DNA of 11,099 bases. Source: an uncultured Bacteroidota bacterium. GTDB taxonomy: Bacteria > Bacteroidota > Bacteroidia > Chitinophagales > Chitinophagaceae. The notes below the pieces were generated by a model, which saw nothing but the letters and a program-made list of their open reading frames with translations, searched no databases and was not told where the DNA came from. Positions within the stretch are counted from its first letter, which is position 1. Every line of letters starts with the position of its first letter. Positions 1 through 6,857 of the stretch are shown in pieces. Location of the stretch: contig CALEZD010000065.1 of assembly GCA_937928385.1 (NCBI GenBank), positions 1 to 11,099 on the forward strand, written 5' to 3'. The position numbers and the translations under genes are program-made.

Positions 1-16
1 TTAAACATACAGATAT

Positions 17-673
17 ATGATACAACAAAAAAAAATAGGAATAATTGGTAGCGGCCAGGTAGCGAAAGCAATAGGAAATGGTTTGCTGGCCCTGGGAAAT
101 ACTGTAATGCTTAGTTCTCGTGATATTACCAAACTAAGTGAGTGGAAGGAGAAAGGAAGGGAAAAAGCACTGGTAGGTAGTTTCAAAGAGGCGGCTGAAT
201 TTGGTGATTTAATAGTACTCGCGGTCTCCGGCAGGGTAGCCACTGAAGCTATAGAAAGTGCAGGCCCACAGTATTTTAACGGTAAAACCGTAATAGACCC
301 TACCAATCCGATTTCAGAGAATCCGCCTGTCCATGGTGTGCTTAGTTATTTTACAGGGCCTGACGAATCGCTGATGGAGATATTACAGGCACGCTATCCG
401 GAAGCCAATTTTGTCAAAGCTTTCAATAGTGTAGGCAATGCCTACATGGTCAATCCTTCGTTTAAAGAAGGAAAGCCATCTATGTTTATATGTGGTAATA
501 ATGACGATGCTAAAAACGATGTTACAGAAATACTTGATGCTTTTGGCTGGGAAACAATAGATATGGGAAAGGCGATTGCCGCTCGTGCTATAGAGCCATT
601 GTGTATCCTTTGGTGTATTCCGGGTTTTCTGCACAGCGAATGGAACCATGCGTTTAAGCTAATGAAAGCGTAA
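17..673 (+). CDS. NADP-binding oxidoreductase, F420-reductase-like family
   Basis: A 218-residue soluble protein. A Rossmann nucleotide-binding fold opens at residues 7-16 (IGIIGSGQVA, the G-x-G-x-x-A pattern), followed by an SSRD motif at 33-36 after the second strand, where this family binds the NADP 2'-phosphate. Further family blocks are DPTNPI in the middle, AFNSVG, and a C-terminal ARAIEPL...LWCIPGF segment. This is the layout of the NADPH-dependent F420 reductase-like (F420_oxidored) family, and the length is normal for it. Bacteroidota are not known to make F420, so the true substrate is unknown; an NADP(H)-dependent reductase of another small molecule is the safer reading. The ATG at 17 is the first possible start and places the Rossmann motif at the usual distance from the N-terminus. 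Only 16 bases precede it, so its promoter and upstream neighbours cannot be judged. Confidence 0.85.
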   Translation: MIQQKKIGIIGSGQVAKAIGNGLLALGNTVMLSSRDITKLSEWKEKGREKALVGSFKEAAEFGDLIVLAVSGRVATEAIESAGPQYFNGKTVIDPTNPISENPPVHGVLSYFTGPDESLMEILQARYPEANFVKAFNSVGNAYMVNPSFKEGKPSMFICGNNDDAKNDVTEILDAFGWETIDMGKAIAARAIEPLCILWCIPGFLHSEWNHAFKLMKA

Positions 674-701
674 ATCCCCCATTTTTTAACTAAGCTCGAA
701 A

Positions 702-719
702 CCCTGCTATTGAGCAGGG
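702..719. repeat. 7-bp perfect hairpin between oxidoreductase and ABC operon
   Basis: CCCTGCT-ATTG-AGCAGGG is a perfect 7-bp inverted repeat with a 4-nt loop, 29 nt after the oxidoreductase stop and 5 nt before a TAnnTTTG element. No U-tract follows on the plus strand; on the minus strand only TTT follows. It could be a weak terminator of the upstream gene or a protein-binding dyad at the ABC-operon promoter. Confidence 0.5.
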
Positions 720-724
720 AAGTA

Positions 725-732
725 TACATTTG
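725..732 (+). promoter_or_regulatory. Putative Bacteroidota -7 element for the ABC-aminopeptidase operon
   Basis: TACATTTG matches the Bacteroidota -7 consensus TAnnTTTG exactly and lies 4 nt upstream of the ATG at 737, so the mRNA would be leaderless or nearly so. I see no TTTG or TTG about 19-21 bp upstream; that position is occupied by the 702-719 hairpin. This is weaker than the two rRNA promoters at the window end. Confidence 0.4.
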
Positions 733-736
733 CGAT

Positions 737-1537
737 ATGGAACCAATAATTACAATTCGAAACCTCTCCAAAAATTATGGGGAAAAGGTTGCATTAAATA
801 ATATAAACCTTGATATATACCCCGGCCAGATAATAGGATATATTGGCCCGAACGGTGCCGGTAAATCAACTACAGTAAAAATACTGGCAGGCATTATACA
901 GGATTATAGCGGTGATGTACAGGTGGCAGGTATCGACCTGGCAGAAAATGTACTGGAAGTGAAAAAGAAAATAGGGTATATACCAGAACTGCCTGAAATG
1001 TATGACCTGCTGACCCCGAGGGAATACCTCACATTCATCGGTAAGTTATTCCACCTTCCCGATGAGCTGATAGAAAGCCGTACCGTAAAAATGCTGAGTT
1101 CGTTCGGGCTGAAGGATAATATAGACCAGCGCATGGATGGTTTTTCAAAAGGTATGCGGCAGAAAGTGCTGATAACTTCAGGCTTGCTGCATAATCCGCA
1201 GATAATTATAATGGATGAACCACTGTCGGGGCTGGATGCCAATGCTGTAATTATAGTGAAGGAATTGTTGCAGGTGTTGAAAGCCGAGGGCAGAACTGTT
1301 TTTTATTGTTCGCACATGATGGACGTTGTGGAACGTGTTTCTGACAGGATAGTATTAATAGATAAAGGGGCCATAGTTGCTGACGGTACTATAGAAGAAT
1401 TGCGCAAGGATAGCAGCGATTCGCTGGAAAAAATATTTGCGAAACTCACACTGTCGGAAGATAATACGGAACGCACAGGCTCATTTGCATCTGTATTTAA
1501 AGATGAAATAGAAAACCCAACCACGCCCCATGAATAG
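737..1537 (+). CDS. ABC transporter ATP-binding protein
   Basis: A 266-residue cytoplasmic ATPase subunit of an ABC-2 type (CcmA-like) transporter. Walker A is GPNGAGKST at residues 37-45, the ABC signature is the variant FSKGMRQK around 136-143, Walker B with the catalytic glutamate is IIIMDEP with D160 and E161, the D-loop SGLD follows, and the H-loop histidine is H193 (CSH). All residues needed for ATP hydrolysis are present. A roughly 45-residue acidic tail follows the core. I chose ATG 737 over the in-frame TTG at 710 because that TTG lies in the loop of the 702-719 hairpin, upstream of the putative -7 element, and the nine extra residues have no counterpart in the fold. The gene ends in an 8-nt overlap (ATGAATAG) with the permease, implying translational coupling. 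The transported substrate cannot be inferred. Confidence 0.93.
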   Translation: MEPIITIRNLSKNYGEKVALNNINLDIYPGQIIGYIGPNGAGKSTTVKILAGIIQDYSGDVQVAGIDLAENVLEVKKKIGYIPELPEMYDLLTPREYLTFIGKLFHLPDELIESRTVKMLSSFGLKDNIDQRMDGFSKGMRQKVLITSGLLHNPQIIIMDEPLSGLDANAVIIVKELLQVLKAEGRTVFYCSHMMDVVERVSDRIVLIDKGAIVADGTIEELRKDSSDSLEKIFAKLTLSEDNTERTGSFASVFKDEIENPTTPHE

Positions 1538-3320
1538 AGTATTGCTATTTCTTATTATGCTTCCGTCAGGCTTATGGAAGCGCCTGGGGGCTGACATAGC
1601 GCAATTACAGGCCATCCTGAAAGTGAAATTGATGATGGACAACCGCAAGCCATTGTCTTTCGGTAACAATAAAGGGATGGAGCACCGGAAAAAAAAGGAC
1701 CGTAAATATACGGTATGGCTTACGATGTTCCTGTCGTTTTTTATGGGTATTATGTATGTGTTACCTATTATCATTACAAAGTTTGACACGGTAATTGGAC
1801 TCACCTTTTTTTATACCATGTTTGTATTCGTGTTCACATTTACACTGATTACAGACTTTGCCAATGTGCTGATTGACACGAAGGACAAGTTCATACTGTT
1901 TCCCCGCCCGGTAACCGACCGCACCATTATGCTATCGCGCTTATTGTATATTATGATATACCTGCTCAGGTTGGTGATACCTATGTCTATACCTGCGTGG
2001 ATTGTATTTGGGCTTATTAAAGGCTGGAAAGGTGCATTATTCTTTCCTGTACCTGTCCTCTTAATGGTTTTTGTAGTGCTGTTCCTGGTCAGCGCTATGT
2101 ATATTATTATGCTCAGGGTAGCTAAACCGGGCAGGTTCAAAGATGTGCTCAATTATTTCCAGATTATATTTTCAGTTTTTTTCTTCGCAGTGTGGATGCT
2201 ATCCTCACGCATGATTAACCCGGAGTCCTTTCAAGCATTAGAAGTACAGGCATACGACTGGGTAAAATACTTCCCCACATACTGGATGGCTACCTGCTGG
2301 ACATGGGTAGATAATACAGCTAAAGTATTACCGGGCACTCGCTGGATGAGTGTCCTGGCGATTGTATTCCCGTTTGTTAGCTTGTGGGCAACTGTACGTT
2401 TCCTGGCGCCCGCTTTTATCAAAAGCCTGGTGGCGTCTGATAACAGTAATGAAGCAAAACCTGTTCAGAAAAAAGAGGGTGCTGATACTAAGAAAAGCAA
2501 GGTGCAATTATACAAATGGGCTGAAATGCTCAATAAAAATAATGCAGCTAAAGCAGGCTTTATACTCACCTGGCTGCAAACATCGCGCAGCAGAAATTTT
2601 AAAATGAGGGTATATCCGTCCTTTGCCTATGTGCCTGTATATTTCTTTTTTATTCTTATGCAAGGCGGCAGTTCTTTCTCAGAAGTATGGGAAGGGCTGT
2701 CTGAAGGTACTGGTTATATAGGATTATTGTACCTCACCACTTTTGTTATCATGCAGGCCATTAATTATATCACTATGTCAGAGCAGTATAAATCTGCCTG
2801 GGTATATTATTCTGCACCTGTAGAGAAACCCGGTGAGGTTATAGCCGGTGCATATAAAGCCATGTGGGTAAAATACTTCCTGCCATTTATGGCTGCTATC
2901 AGTGCTTTTACGGTGGTAGTATGGGGCGGTAGTGTCATATTTGATGTGATTATCGCGACGGTTAACATCACACTGTTTTCTGTAGTAATTATGCGTATGA
3001 GCAATCGTGCGCTGCCGTTTTCAAGGAAAGAGCAAATCAAAGATTCAGGGCTTAAAACAATTGTGCGTGTACTGGGTACACTCCTGCTGATGGGTGTCCT
3101 GGCTATTACACATCTGGCTTTGGTAGGATTGGCATCACCGACAGATAGCAGCTTTACACTTGATTTATCCGGTTTTTTCAATACGCGGTGGTTGACGATT
3201 ATATCATTTTCGCTCAAATTGGTTTTGCTTATTTTATCCTCTATATTTTTATGGCTGGTATTCGATAGCCTGAAAAATACTGATTGGAAATCATTGCAAA
3301 AGGCCGAACAGCATATTTAA
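1530..3320 (+). CDS. ABC-2-type polytopic permease subunit
   Basis: A 596-residue integral membrane protein, the partner of the preceding ATPase. Hydrophobic segments lie roughly at 62-83, 88-112, 138-160, 170-195, 208-226, 270-293, 365-380, 392-415, 445-470, 472-492, 508-532 and 552-578, so about twelve helices in two groups separated by a lysine-rich soluble stretch near 310-345. The N-terminal 60 residues are amphipathic and basic. Between the second and third helices, a segment with DTKDKFILFPRPV and a following SRLLY resembles the 'D...PLP...SR.L' region of two-halved ABC-2 exporters. I assign the role from this topology and the ATPase fusion-like 8-nt overlap, not from a catalytic motif. 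Family assignment (putative ABC exporter families found in Bacteroidota and Firmicutes) and export direction are inferences. The cargo is unknown. Confidence 0.8.
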   Translation: MNRVLLFLIMLPSGLWKRLGADIAQLQAILKVKLMMDNRKPLSFGNNKGMEHRKKKDRKYTVWLTMFLSFFMGIMYVLPIIITKFDTVIGLTFFYTMFVFVFTFTLITDFANVLIDTKDKFILFPRPVTDRTIMLSRLLYIMIYLLRLVIPMSIPAWIVFGLIKGWKGALFFPVPVLLMVFVVLFLVSAMYIIMLRVAKPGRFKDVLNYFQIIFSVFFFAVWMLSSRMINPESFQALEVQAYDWVKYFPTYWMATCWTWVDNTAKVLPGTRWMSVLAIVFPFVSLWATVRFLAPAFIKSLVASDNSNEAKPVQKKEGADTKKSKVQLYKWAEMLNKNNAAKAGFILTWLQTSRSRNFKMRVYPSFAYVPVYFFFILMQGGSSFSEVWEGLSEGTGYIGLLYLTTFVIMQAINYITMSEQYKSAWVYYSAPVEKPGEVIAGAYKAMWVKYFLPFMAAISAFTVVVWGGSVIFDVIIATVNITLFSVVIMRMSNRALPFSRKEQIKDSGLKTIVRVLGTLLLMGVLAITHLALVGLASPTDSSFTLDLSGFFNTRWLTIISFSLKLVLLILSSIFLWLVFDSLKNTDWKSLQKAEQHI

Positions 3321-3340
3321 ATAGTAAACTAAAAATAGAA

Positions 3341-5209
3341 ATGTTGAAGAAAGTAGTTCCTGTATTATTGCTAATTGCACTTGCTGCCTGCAATAACCAA
3401 AAGGCGGAAGAAACAACTGTTGCTGCTGTTGTAAAAGACGAACATACACAGAGCAATGCCGACAGTATAGAACTGAGGCACCTAGACCTGGATGTTAATG
3501 TGGACTTTGACAATAAACGTATTGCAGGACGCGCTTCATGGGATATAAATAATCCACACAAAAAGAACCTGCTGATTCTGGACGCTTACCGCCTGGCAGT
3601 AGATAGTGTACTGGTAGACGGAAGTAAAGTACAACACGCGTGGGGTGCGGAAGTGGAACACCTGGGTACAGCATTGAAGATACCCGTGACTGAAAACAGT
3701 AAGCGTGTAGATATCTATTACAGTTCAGACCCCGGAGCACGTGCCCTGCAGTGGTTGGAGCCACAGCAGACTTCAGGAAAGAAACATCCTTTCTTATATA
3801 CCCAATCGGAAAGTATATACGCACGCTCCTGGATTCCCGTGCCCGATGGTCCGGGCATACGCTTTACCTACACCGCACGTGTACAGGTACCACAAGGCCT
3901 CATGGCATTGATGAGTGCTGAAAACCCGCAACAAAAAAATGATAGTTGTATTTACCATTTTGAAATGGATATACCCATACCTGCTTACCTGATGGCGTTA
4001 GCTGTGGGCGATGTAGCGTTCAAGGCTATAGATGAGCGTACAGGCGTGTATGCTGACCCTGTGATGTTGGATAAAGCGCATGATGAATTTACAGAAGTAG
4101 GTGAAATGGTAAACGTTGCTGAATCTTTATACGGACCTTATCGCTGGGGCAGGTATGATATACTGGTGCTGCCTTCCGGTTTCCCACTGGGTGGTATGGA
4201 GAACCCCAAGCTTACATTTGCTACACCTACTATTATTGCCGGCGACCGTTCGCTGACCAACCTGATAGCACATGAGCTGGCACATAGCTGGAGCGGCAAC
4301 CTGGTGACCAATGCCACATGGAACGATTTCTGGCTGAACGAGGGTTTTACTGTGTATTTTGAACGCCGCCTTACAGAGAAAATGACGGATAAAAGCTATG
4401 CCGATATGCTATGGGAGCTGGGCTACCAGGACCTGGAGAAAACTATTGAAGAAATGCAGGCGGATAGCAACATGAAAGATTCGCACCTGAAAATAGACCT
4501 GAAGGGCCGTGACCCGGATGAAGGCCTGACTGATATCGCTTATGAAAAAGGCGCACTTTTCCTGAAACATATAGAAGACAATGTAGGCCGCGAACGTATG
4601 GACGCTTTCCTGAAAGGATATTTTGATGCTCATGCTTTCTCTACCATTACTACCGAAGAGTTCATCGCATACTTAAATGAGAACCTGATAAAAGACGATA
4701 AAGCACTGGCGGAAAAAATAAATGTTGATGCCTGGGTGTATGCCCCAGGTATACCAGAAAATGCCCCCCGTGCAGACAGGGAGCGTTTTGACAAAGTAGA
4801 TGCCGAGCGGGAAAAGTTCCTCGCTGGCGCTGCACCGTCTTCCTTAAATACACAAGGCTGGACTACACACGAATGGCTGCACTTCCTTCGCAAAATGCAG
4901 AAACCTTTGTCGGTAGATCAAATGGCTGCATTGGACAAACAGTATAACTTTACGCAAAGCGGCAACAGCGAGATAGCCGACCAATGGTATGTGATGGCTA
5001 TAGCAGCCAACTATGAAAAAGCATACCCCGCTATTGATGACTTCCTGGGCAGGGTGGGGCGCCGCAAGTTTTTAGAGCCTTTGTATGAAGAAATGATGAA
5101 TACGGGCAAAGAAGCTATGGCCCGTGATATATATACTAAATACAGGGCTAATTATCACCCCCTGGCGCAGGGCACTTTCGATAAATCTGTCCTGAAGGGC
5201 AATATGTAA
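3341..5209 (+). CDS. M1 zinc aminopeptidase lipoprotein, leukotriene A4 hydrolase-like
   Basis: A 622-residue secreted metallopeptidase that should remove N-terminal residues from peptides outside the inner membrane. A lipoprotein signal ends in LAAC, with C17 lipidated. The M1 hallmarks are all visible: GGMEN at 284-288, HELAH at 311-315 and the third zinc ligand E334, giving HExxH-X18-E. Y401 in AYEKG matches the catalytic Tyr383 of human LTA4H, D393 matches Asp375, and GRRKF at 573-577 supplies R574 and K576, the equivalents of Arg563 and Lys565 that hold the peptide C-terminus. LTA4H Tyr378 aligns to L396 and Gln136 to E157, the latter as in ordinary aminopeptidases, so epoxide hydrolase activity is not expected. 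Length and the helical C-terminal domain fit the LTA4H subfamily. ATG 3341 is chosen over earlier in-frame codons because it starts the signal peptide. It sits 20 nt after the permease, probably in one operon. Confidence 0.93.
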   Translation: MLKKVVPVLLLIALAACNNQKAEETTVAAVVKDEHTQSNADSIELRHLDLDVNVDFDNKRIAGRASWDINNPHKKNLLILDAYRLAVDSVLVDGSKVQHAWGAEVEHLGTALKIPVTENSKRVDIYYSSDPGARALQWLEPQQTSGKKHPFLYTQSESIYARSWIPVPDGPGIRFTYTARVQVPQGLMALMSAENPQQKNDSCIYHFEMDIPIPAYLMALAVGDVAFKAIDERTGVYADPVMLDKAHDEFTEVGEMVNVAESLYGPYRWGRYDILVLPSGFPLGGMENPKLTFATPTIIAGDRSLTNLIAHELAHSWSGNLVTNATWNDFWLNEGFTVYFERRLTEKMTDKSYADMLWELGYQDLEKTIEEMQADSNMKDSHLKIDLKGRDPDEGLTDIAYEKGALFLKHIEDNVGRERMDAFLKGYFDAHAFSTITTEEFIAYLNENLIKDDKALAEKINVDAWVYAPGIPENAPRADRERFDKVDAEREKFLAGAAPSSLNTQGWTTHEWLHFLRKMQKPLSVDQMAALDKQYNFTQSGNSEIADQWYVMAIAANYEKAYPAIDDFLGRVGRRKFLEPLYEEMMNTGKEAMARDIYTKYRANYHPLAQGTFDKSVLKGNM

Positions 5210-5233
5210 AATAAAATTAATTGCTGAACGTTA

Positions 5234-5271
5234 TAGTCGCATAAGAATACGCTTATGCGACTATTTGTTTT
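5234..5271 (+). terminator. 12-bp perfect hairpin plus T-rich tail, overlapping the next start codon
   Basis: TAGTCGCATAAG (5234-5245) and CTTATGCGACTA (5252-5263) form a perfect 12-bp stem with the 6-nt loop AATACG, followed by TTTGTTTT. It lies 24 nt after the aminopeptidase stop, so it has the form of an intrinsic terminator for the upstream operon. The ATG of the next gene (5255-5257) is inside the 3' arm. It may therefore act instead, or also, as an attenuator or translation-blocking hairpin, or as an operator dyad. Confidence 0.55.
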
Positions 5272-5668
5272 AATAACCATCTCAATAGCTACCCTGCTGG
5301 CATCGTGCAATAAGCCGCAATGTACTAACCACAATCCTGTTTTTGACAAATACAAACCCGCGGAAAAAGAATATCGTGACGAATTAGCACGGCTTGTAGA
5401 AGCAGTGGATAGAGATAGCACTTTGTTTTGGATCAATGATTATGATTCAGCCGATGGCCATGAATATATGTATGCTGACGTAATCGGCAGAAATCTTTGT
5501 GCGATTGCTGTATTTGATATCACAGGTAATGAAGAGTTTGGAAATTTCAGGCGGGTGAAAGGTGTTTCCTATAGCGGTGCCCAATTGTTAGCGCCCCGGT
5601 ACCGTATTCAGCATACAGACTCCGGGGCGCAGTTTGTTTTAGACAGTGTGGGCATGATAGTAGATTAA
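5255..5668 (+). CDS. Small lipoprotein of unknown function
   Basis: A 137-residue protein that I do not recognise. Residues 1-17 form a short signal peptide (MR followed by a hydrophobic run) ending in the lipobox L15-A16-S17-C18, so it should be lipid-anchored in the envelope. After the anchor come a second cysteine (C23), an N-P-V-F-D-K motif, a charged helical stretch around 30-55 and a compact mixed region to the end. There is no enzyme motif. The start at 5255 is the only one that leaves an intact signal peptide, though it lies within the 3' arm of the 5234-5263 hairpin and has no Shine-Dalgarno. The 3' end contains a GC-rich inverted repeat (5591-5630) and its TAA overlaps the stop of the convergent membrane-protein gene by 4 nt. 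Real by its lipobox and by fitting the gene layout. Confidence 0.75.
   Translation: MRLFVLITISIATLLASCNKPQCTNHNPVFDKYKPAEKEYRDELARLVEAVDRDSTLFWINDYDSADGHEYMYADVIGRNLCAIAVFDITGNEEFGNFRRVKGVSYSGAQLLAPRYRIQHTDSGAQFVLDSVGMIVD
5591..5640. repeat. 9-bp GC-rich inverted repeat inside the lipoprotein 3' end
   Basis: GCGCCCCGG (5591-5599) and CCGGGGCGC (5622-5630) are exact reverse complements, with a second small stem GTAT/ATAC (5604-5607 and 5613-5616) within the loop. AGTTTGTTTT follows on the plus strand, resembling an intrinsic terminator, but the stop codon lies 36 nt further on. In this AT-rich setting the 9-bp all-G/C-rich stem is conspicuous. It may stop transcription entering from either of the two convergent genes, which leave no other room for a terminator. 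Confidence 0.5.
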
Positions 5669-6285
5669 ACAATACCTTTCTTTAGTTGGCTTAGTTCATC
5701 AAGATTACTTTTTATTTCGTTGATATTTCTGAAGTACACCTGTTTGTAAAGTAGTGCTGCTAATATTACATAGGCGATGGTTCCGGCTATTATCCTGGGC
5801 AGGTACACGGTAATGTTGGTGAATATGTTCACGTCGTGAACAAACTTATAAACTACTGCTGTAAAAGCGGCTATCATTACAGGGCCGGATACTAATGCAG
5901 CTATTTTTTCTTTGGCGATGAACAACCTGAGTTTTTCTATCCTTTCGCTCATTTCTACTACTGTTCTTTTACTGTAATCATCCGGGGTTATATGCCTGAG
6001 TTTGTATATCCCGGTTACAAGGGTAATAACCATAATCATCATAGAAATAATATAGCTGATAATGAGTAGTGGTGTATTGCCCAGTTTGGGTAGCATAACA
6101 ACAAATACCATCATTACAACAACGGCTACAGTTATGCCCAGGTATTCCATCCACGATATACTGCTCAACGAGCGTGTGTTCCTGTCTTTTACCATTTGTT
6201 TCAGCAGTTCTGTGTTGATAGCCTGTTGTTTGTCTAAGCCGGTATCCAGCTTGTTCCACAATTGTTTCATTTGTTCAATATCCAT
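5665..6285 (-). CDS. Four-helix membrane protein, probable anti-sigma factor
   Basis: A 206-residue protein encoded 12 nt after the ECF sigma gene and so almost certainly co-transcribed. Residues 1-45 are cytoplasmic and helical (starting MDIEQMKQLW), and hydrophobic segments lie at about 48-65, 71-92, 126-147 and 157-180, with a charged cytoplasmic loop at 95-125 and a charged tail. There is no zinc-finger (HxxxCxxC) anti-sigma motif and no periplasmic domain. The role as regulator of the adjacent sigma factor rests on position and on the common Bacteroidota arrangement of an ECF sigma gene followed by a small membrane protein with a soluble N-terminal helix region; it is inference. It could alternatively be an unrelated membrane protein. 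The ATG at 6285 is the first in frame after the sigma stop. Its TAA shares the TTAA at 5665-5668 with the convergent lipoprotein gene. Confidence 0.72.
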   Translation of the reverse strand: MDIEQMKQLWNKLDTGLDKQQAINTELLKQMVKDRNTRSLSSISWMEYLGITVAVVVMMVFVVMLPKLGNTPLLIISYIISMMIMVITLVTGIYKLRHITPDDYSKRTVVEMSERIEKLRLFIAKEKIAALVSGPVMIAAFTAVVYKFVHDVNIFTNITVYLPRIIAGTIAYVILAALLYKQVYFRNINEIKSNLDELSQLKKGIV

Positions 6286-6297
6286 TTTGTATCTGTT

Positions 6298-6798
6298 TTA
6301 TCGAGTTAATTGTTTCGCTTGTTGTTTTAGTTTTTCTTTGATACGGTTGAGCCTGGTGCCTGCATTGCTGGCACTGATGCCTATTATCTCAGCCATTTCT
6401 TTGTATGTCTTATCCTCCAGGTACAATAGTATTAGTGCTTTATCCAGTGGTGGCAGTCCTGCTATCATTTGCTGTAGTAGTTTGTATTCTTCATTGTTTG
6501 CATCTGATAGTGGTTCTCCGGGATGGTACAATAGTTCTTCCGGATAAATAATCTGTGGGCTGCGTTTTTGTTTTCGTATATAATTGATGGCTGTATTCAG
6601 GCTTATCCGGTACAGCCAGGTGCTGATACCCGATTCGCCCTTAAAACGCGGATATGCTTTCCACGACTGTAATATTATTTCCTGCGCCAGGTCCTCCTTT
6701 TCTCCTGTACCGGATGCGTATATGCTACATACCTTATATATCAGCTTTTGGTGCTGCTGTATCATCTGTACAAAGGCTGTTTCCTGTTCCTGTGTCAT
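6298..6798 (-). CDS. ECF-type RNA polymerase sigma-70 factor
   Basis: A 166-residue group 4 (ECF) sigma factor. Region 2 spans about residues 13-78, with DLAQEI at 36-41, a tryptophan-rich stretch (SWKAYPRFKGES) and the STWLYRISLNTAINYIRK block that binds the -10 DNA and core polymerase. Region 4 spans about 106-158: LPPLDKALILLYLEDKTYKE followed by the helix-turn-helix IIGISASNAGTRLNRIKEKL. Regions 1 and 3 are absent, as expected. I chose the ATG at 6798; an in-frame GTG at 6807 would add three residues. No clear Shine-Dalgarno is seen. It is followed after 12 nt by the probable anti-sigma gene. A GTGAC-N15-GCTAC pair upstream may be an autoregulated promoter. The gene downstream of the UDG-family gene could also be reached by read-through. 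Target genes are unknown. Confidence 0.93.
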   Translation of the reverse strand: MTQEQETAFVQMIQQHQKLIYKVCSIYASGTGEKEDLAQEIILQSWKAYPRFKGESGISTWLYRISLNTAINYIRKQKRSPQIIYPEELLYHPGEPLSDANNEEYKLLQQMIAGLPPLDKALILLYLEDKTYKEMAEIIGISASNAGTRLNRIKEKLKQQAKQLTR

Positions 6799-6817
6799 GT
6801 TGTTCACAGTTCTGTTA

Positions 6818-6842
6818 GTAGCTTGTCTGCAGATTTTGTCAC
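6818..6842 (-). promoter_or_regulatory. Possible ECF-type (self-recognised) promoter of the sigma operon
   Basis: On the minus strand TGTGACAAAAT (core GTGAC, 6838-6842) is followed after 15 bp by GCTAC (6818-6822), with the sigma ATG 19 nt further on. An AAC/GAC-type -35 with an A-tract and a pyrimidine-rich -10 at this spacing is typical of ECF sigma targets, and ECF genes are often autoregulated. No TAnnTTTG element is visible in this gap. The call rests on pattern only. Confidence 0.3.
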
Positions 6843-6857
6843 AGTCTTAAGTATTCT

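Noticed and set aside
6062..6547. A 161-codon plus-strand open frame across the sigma/anti-sigma genes
   Set aside because: Serine/leucine-rich reading antisense to two well-supported genes; no conserved motif.
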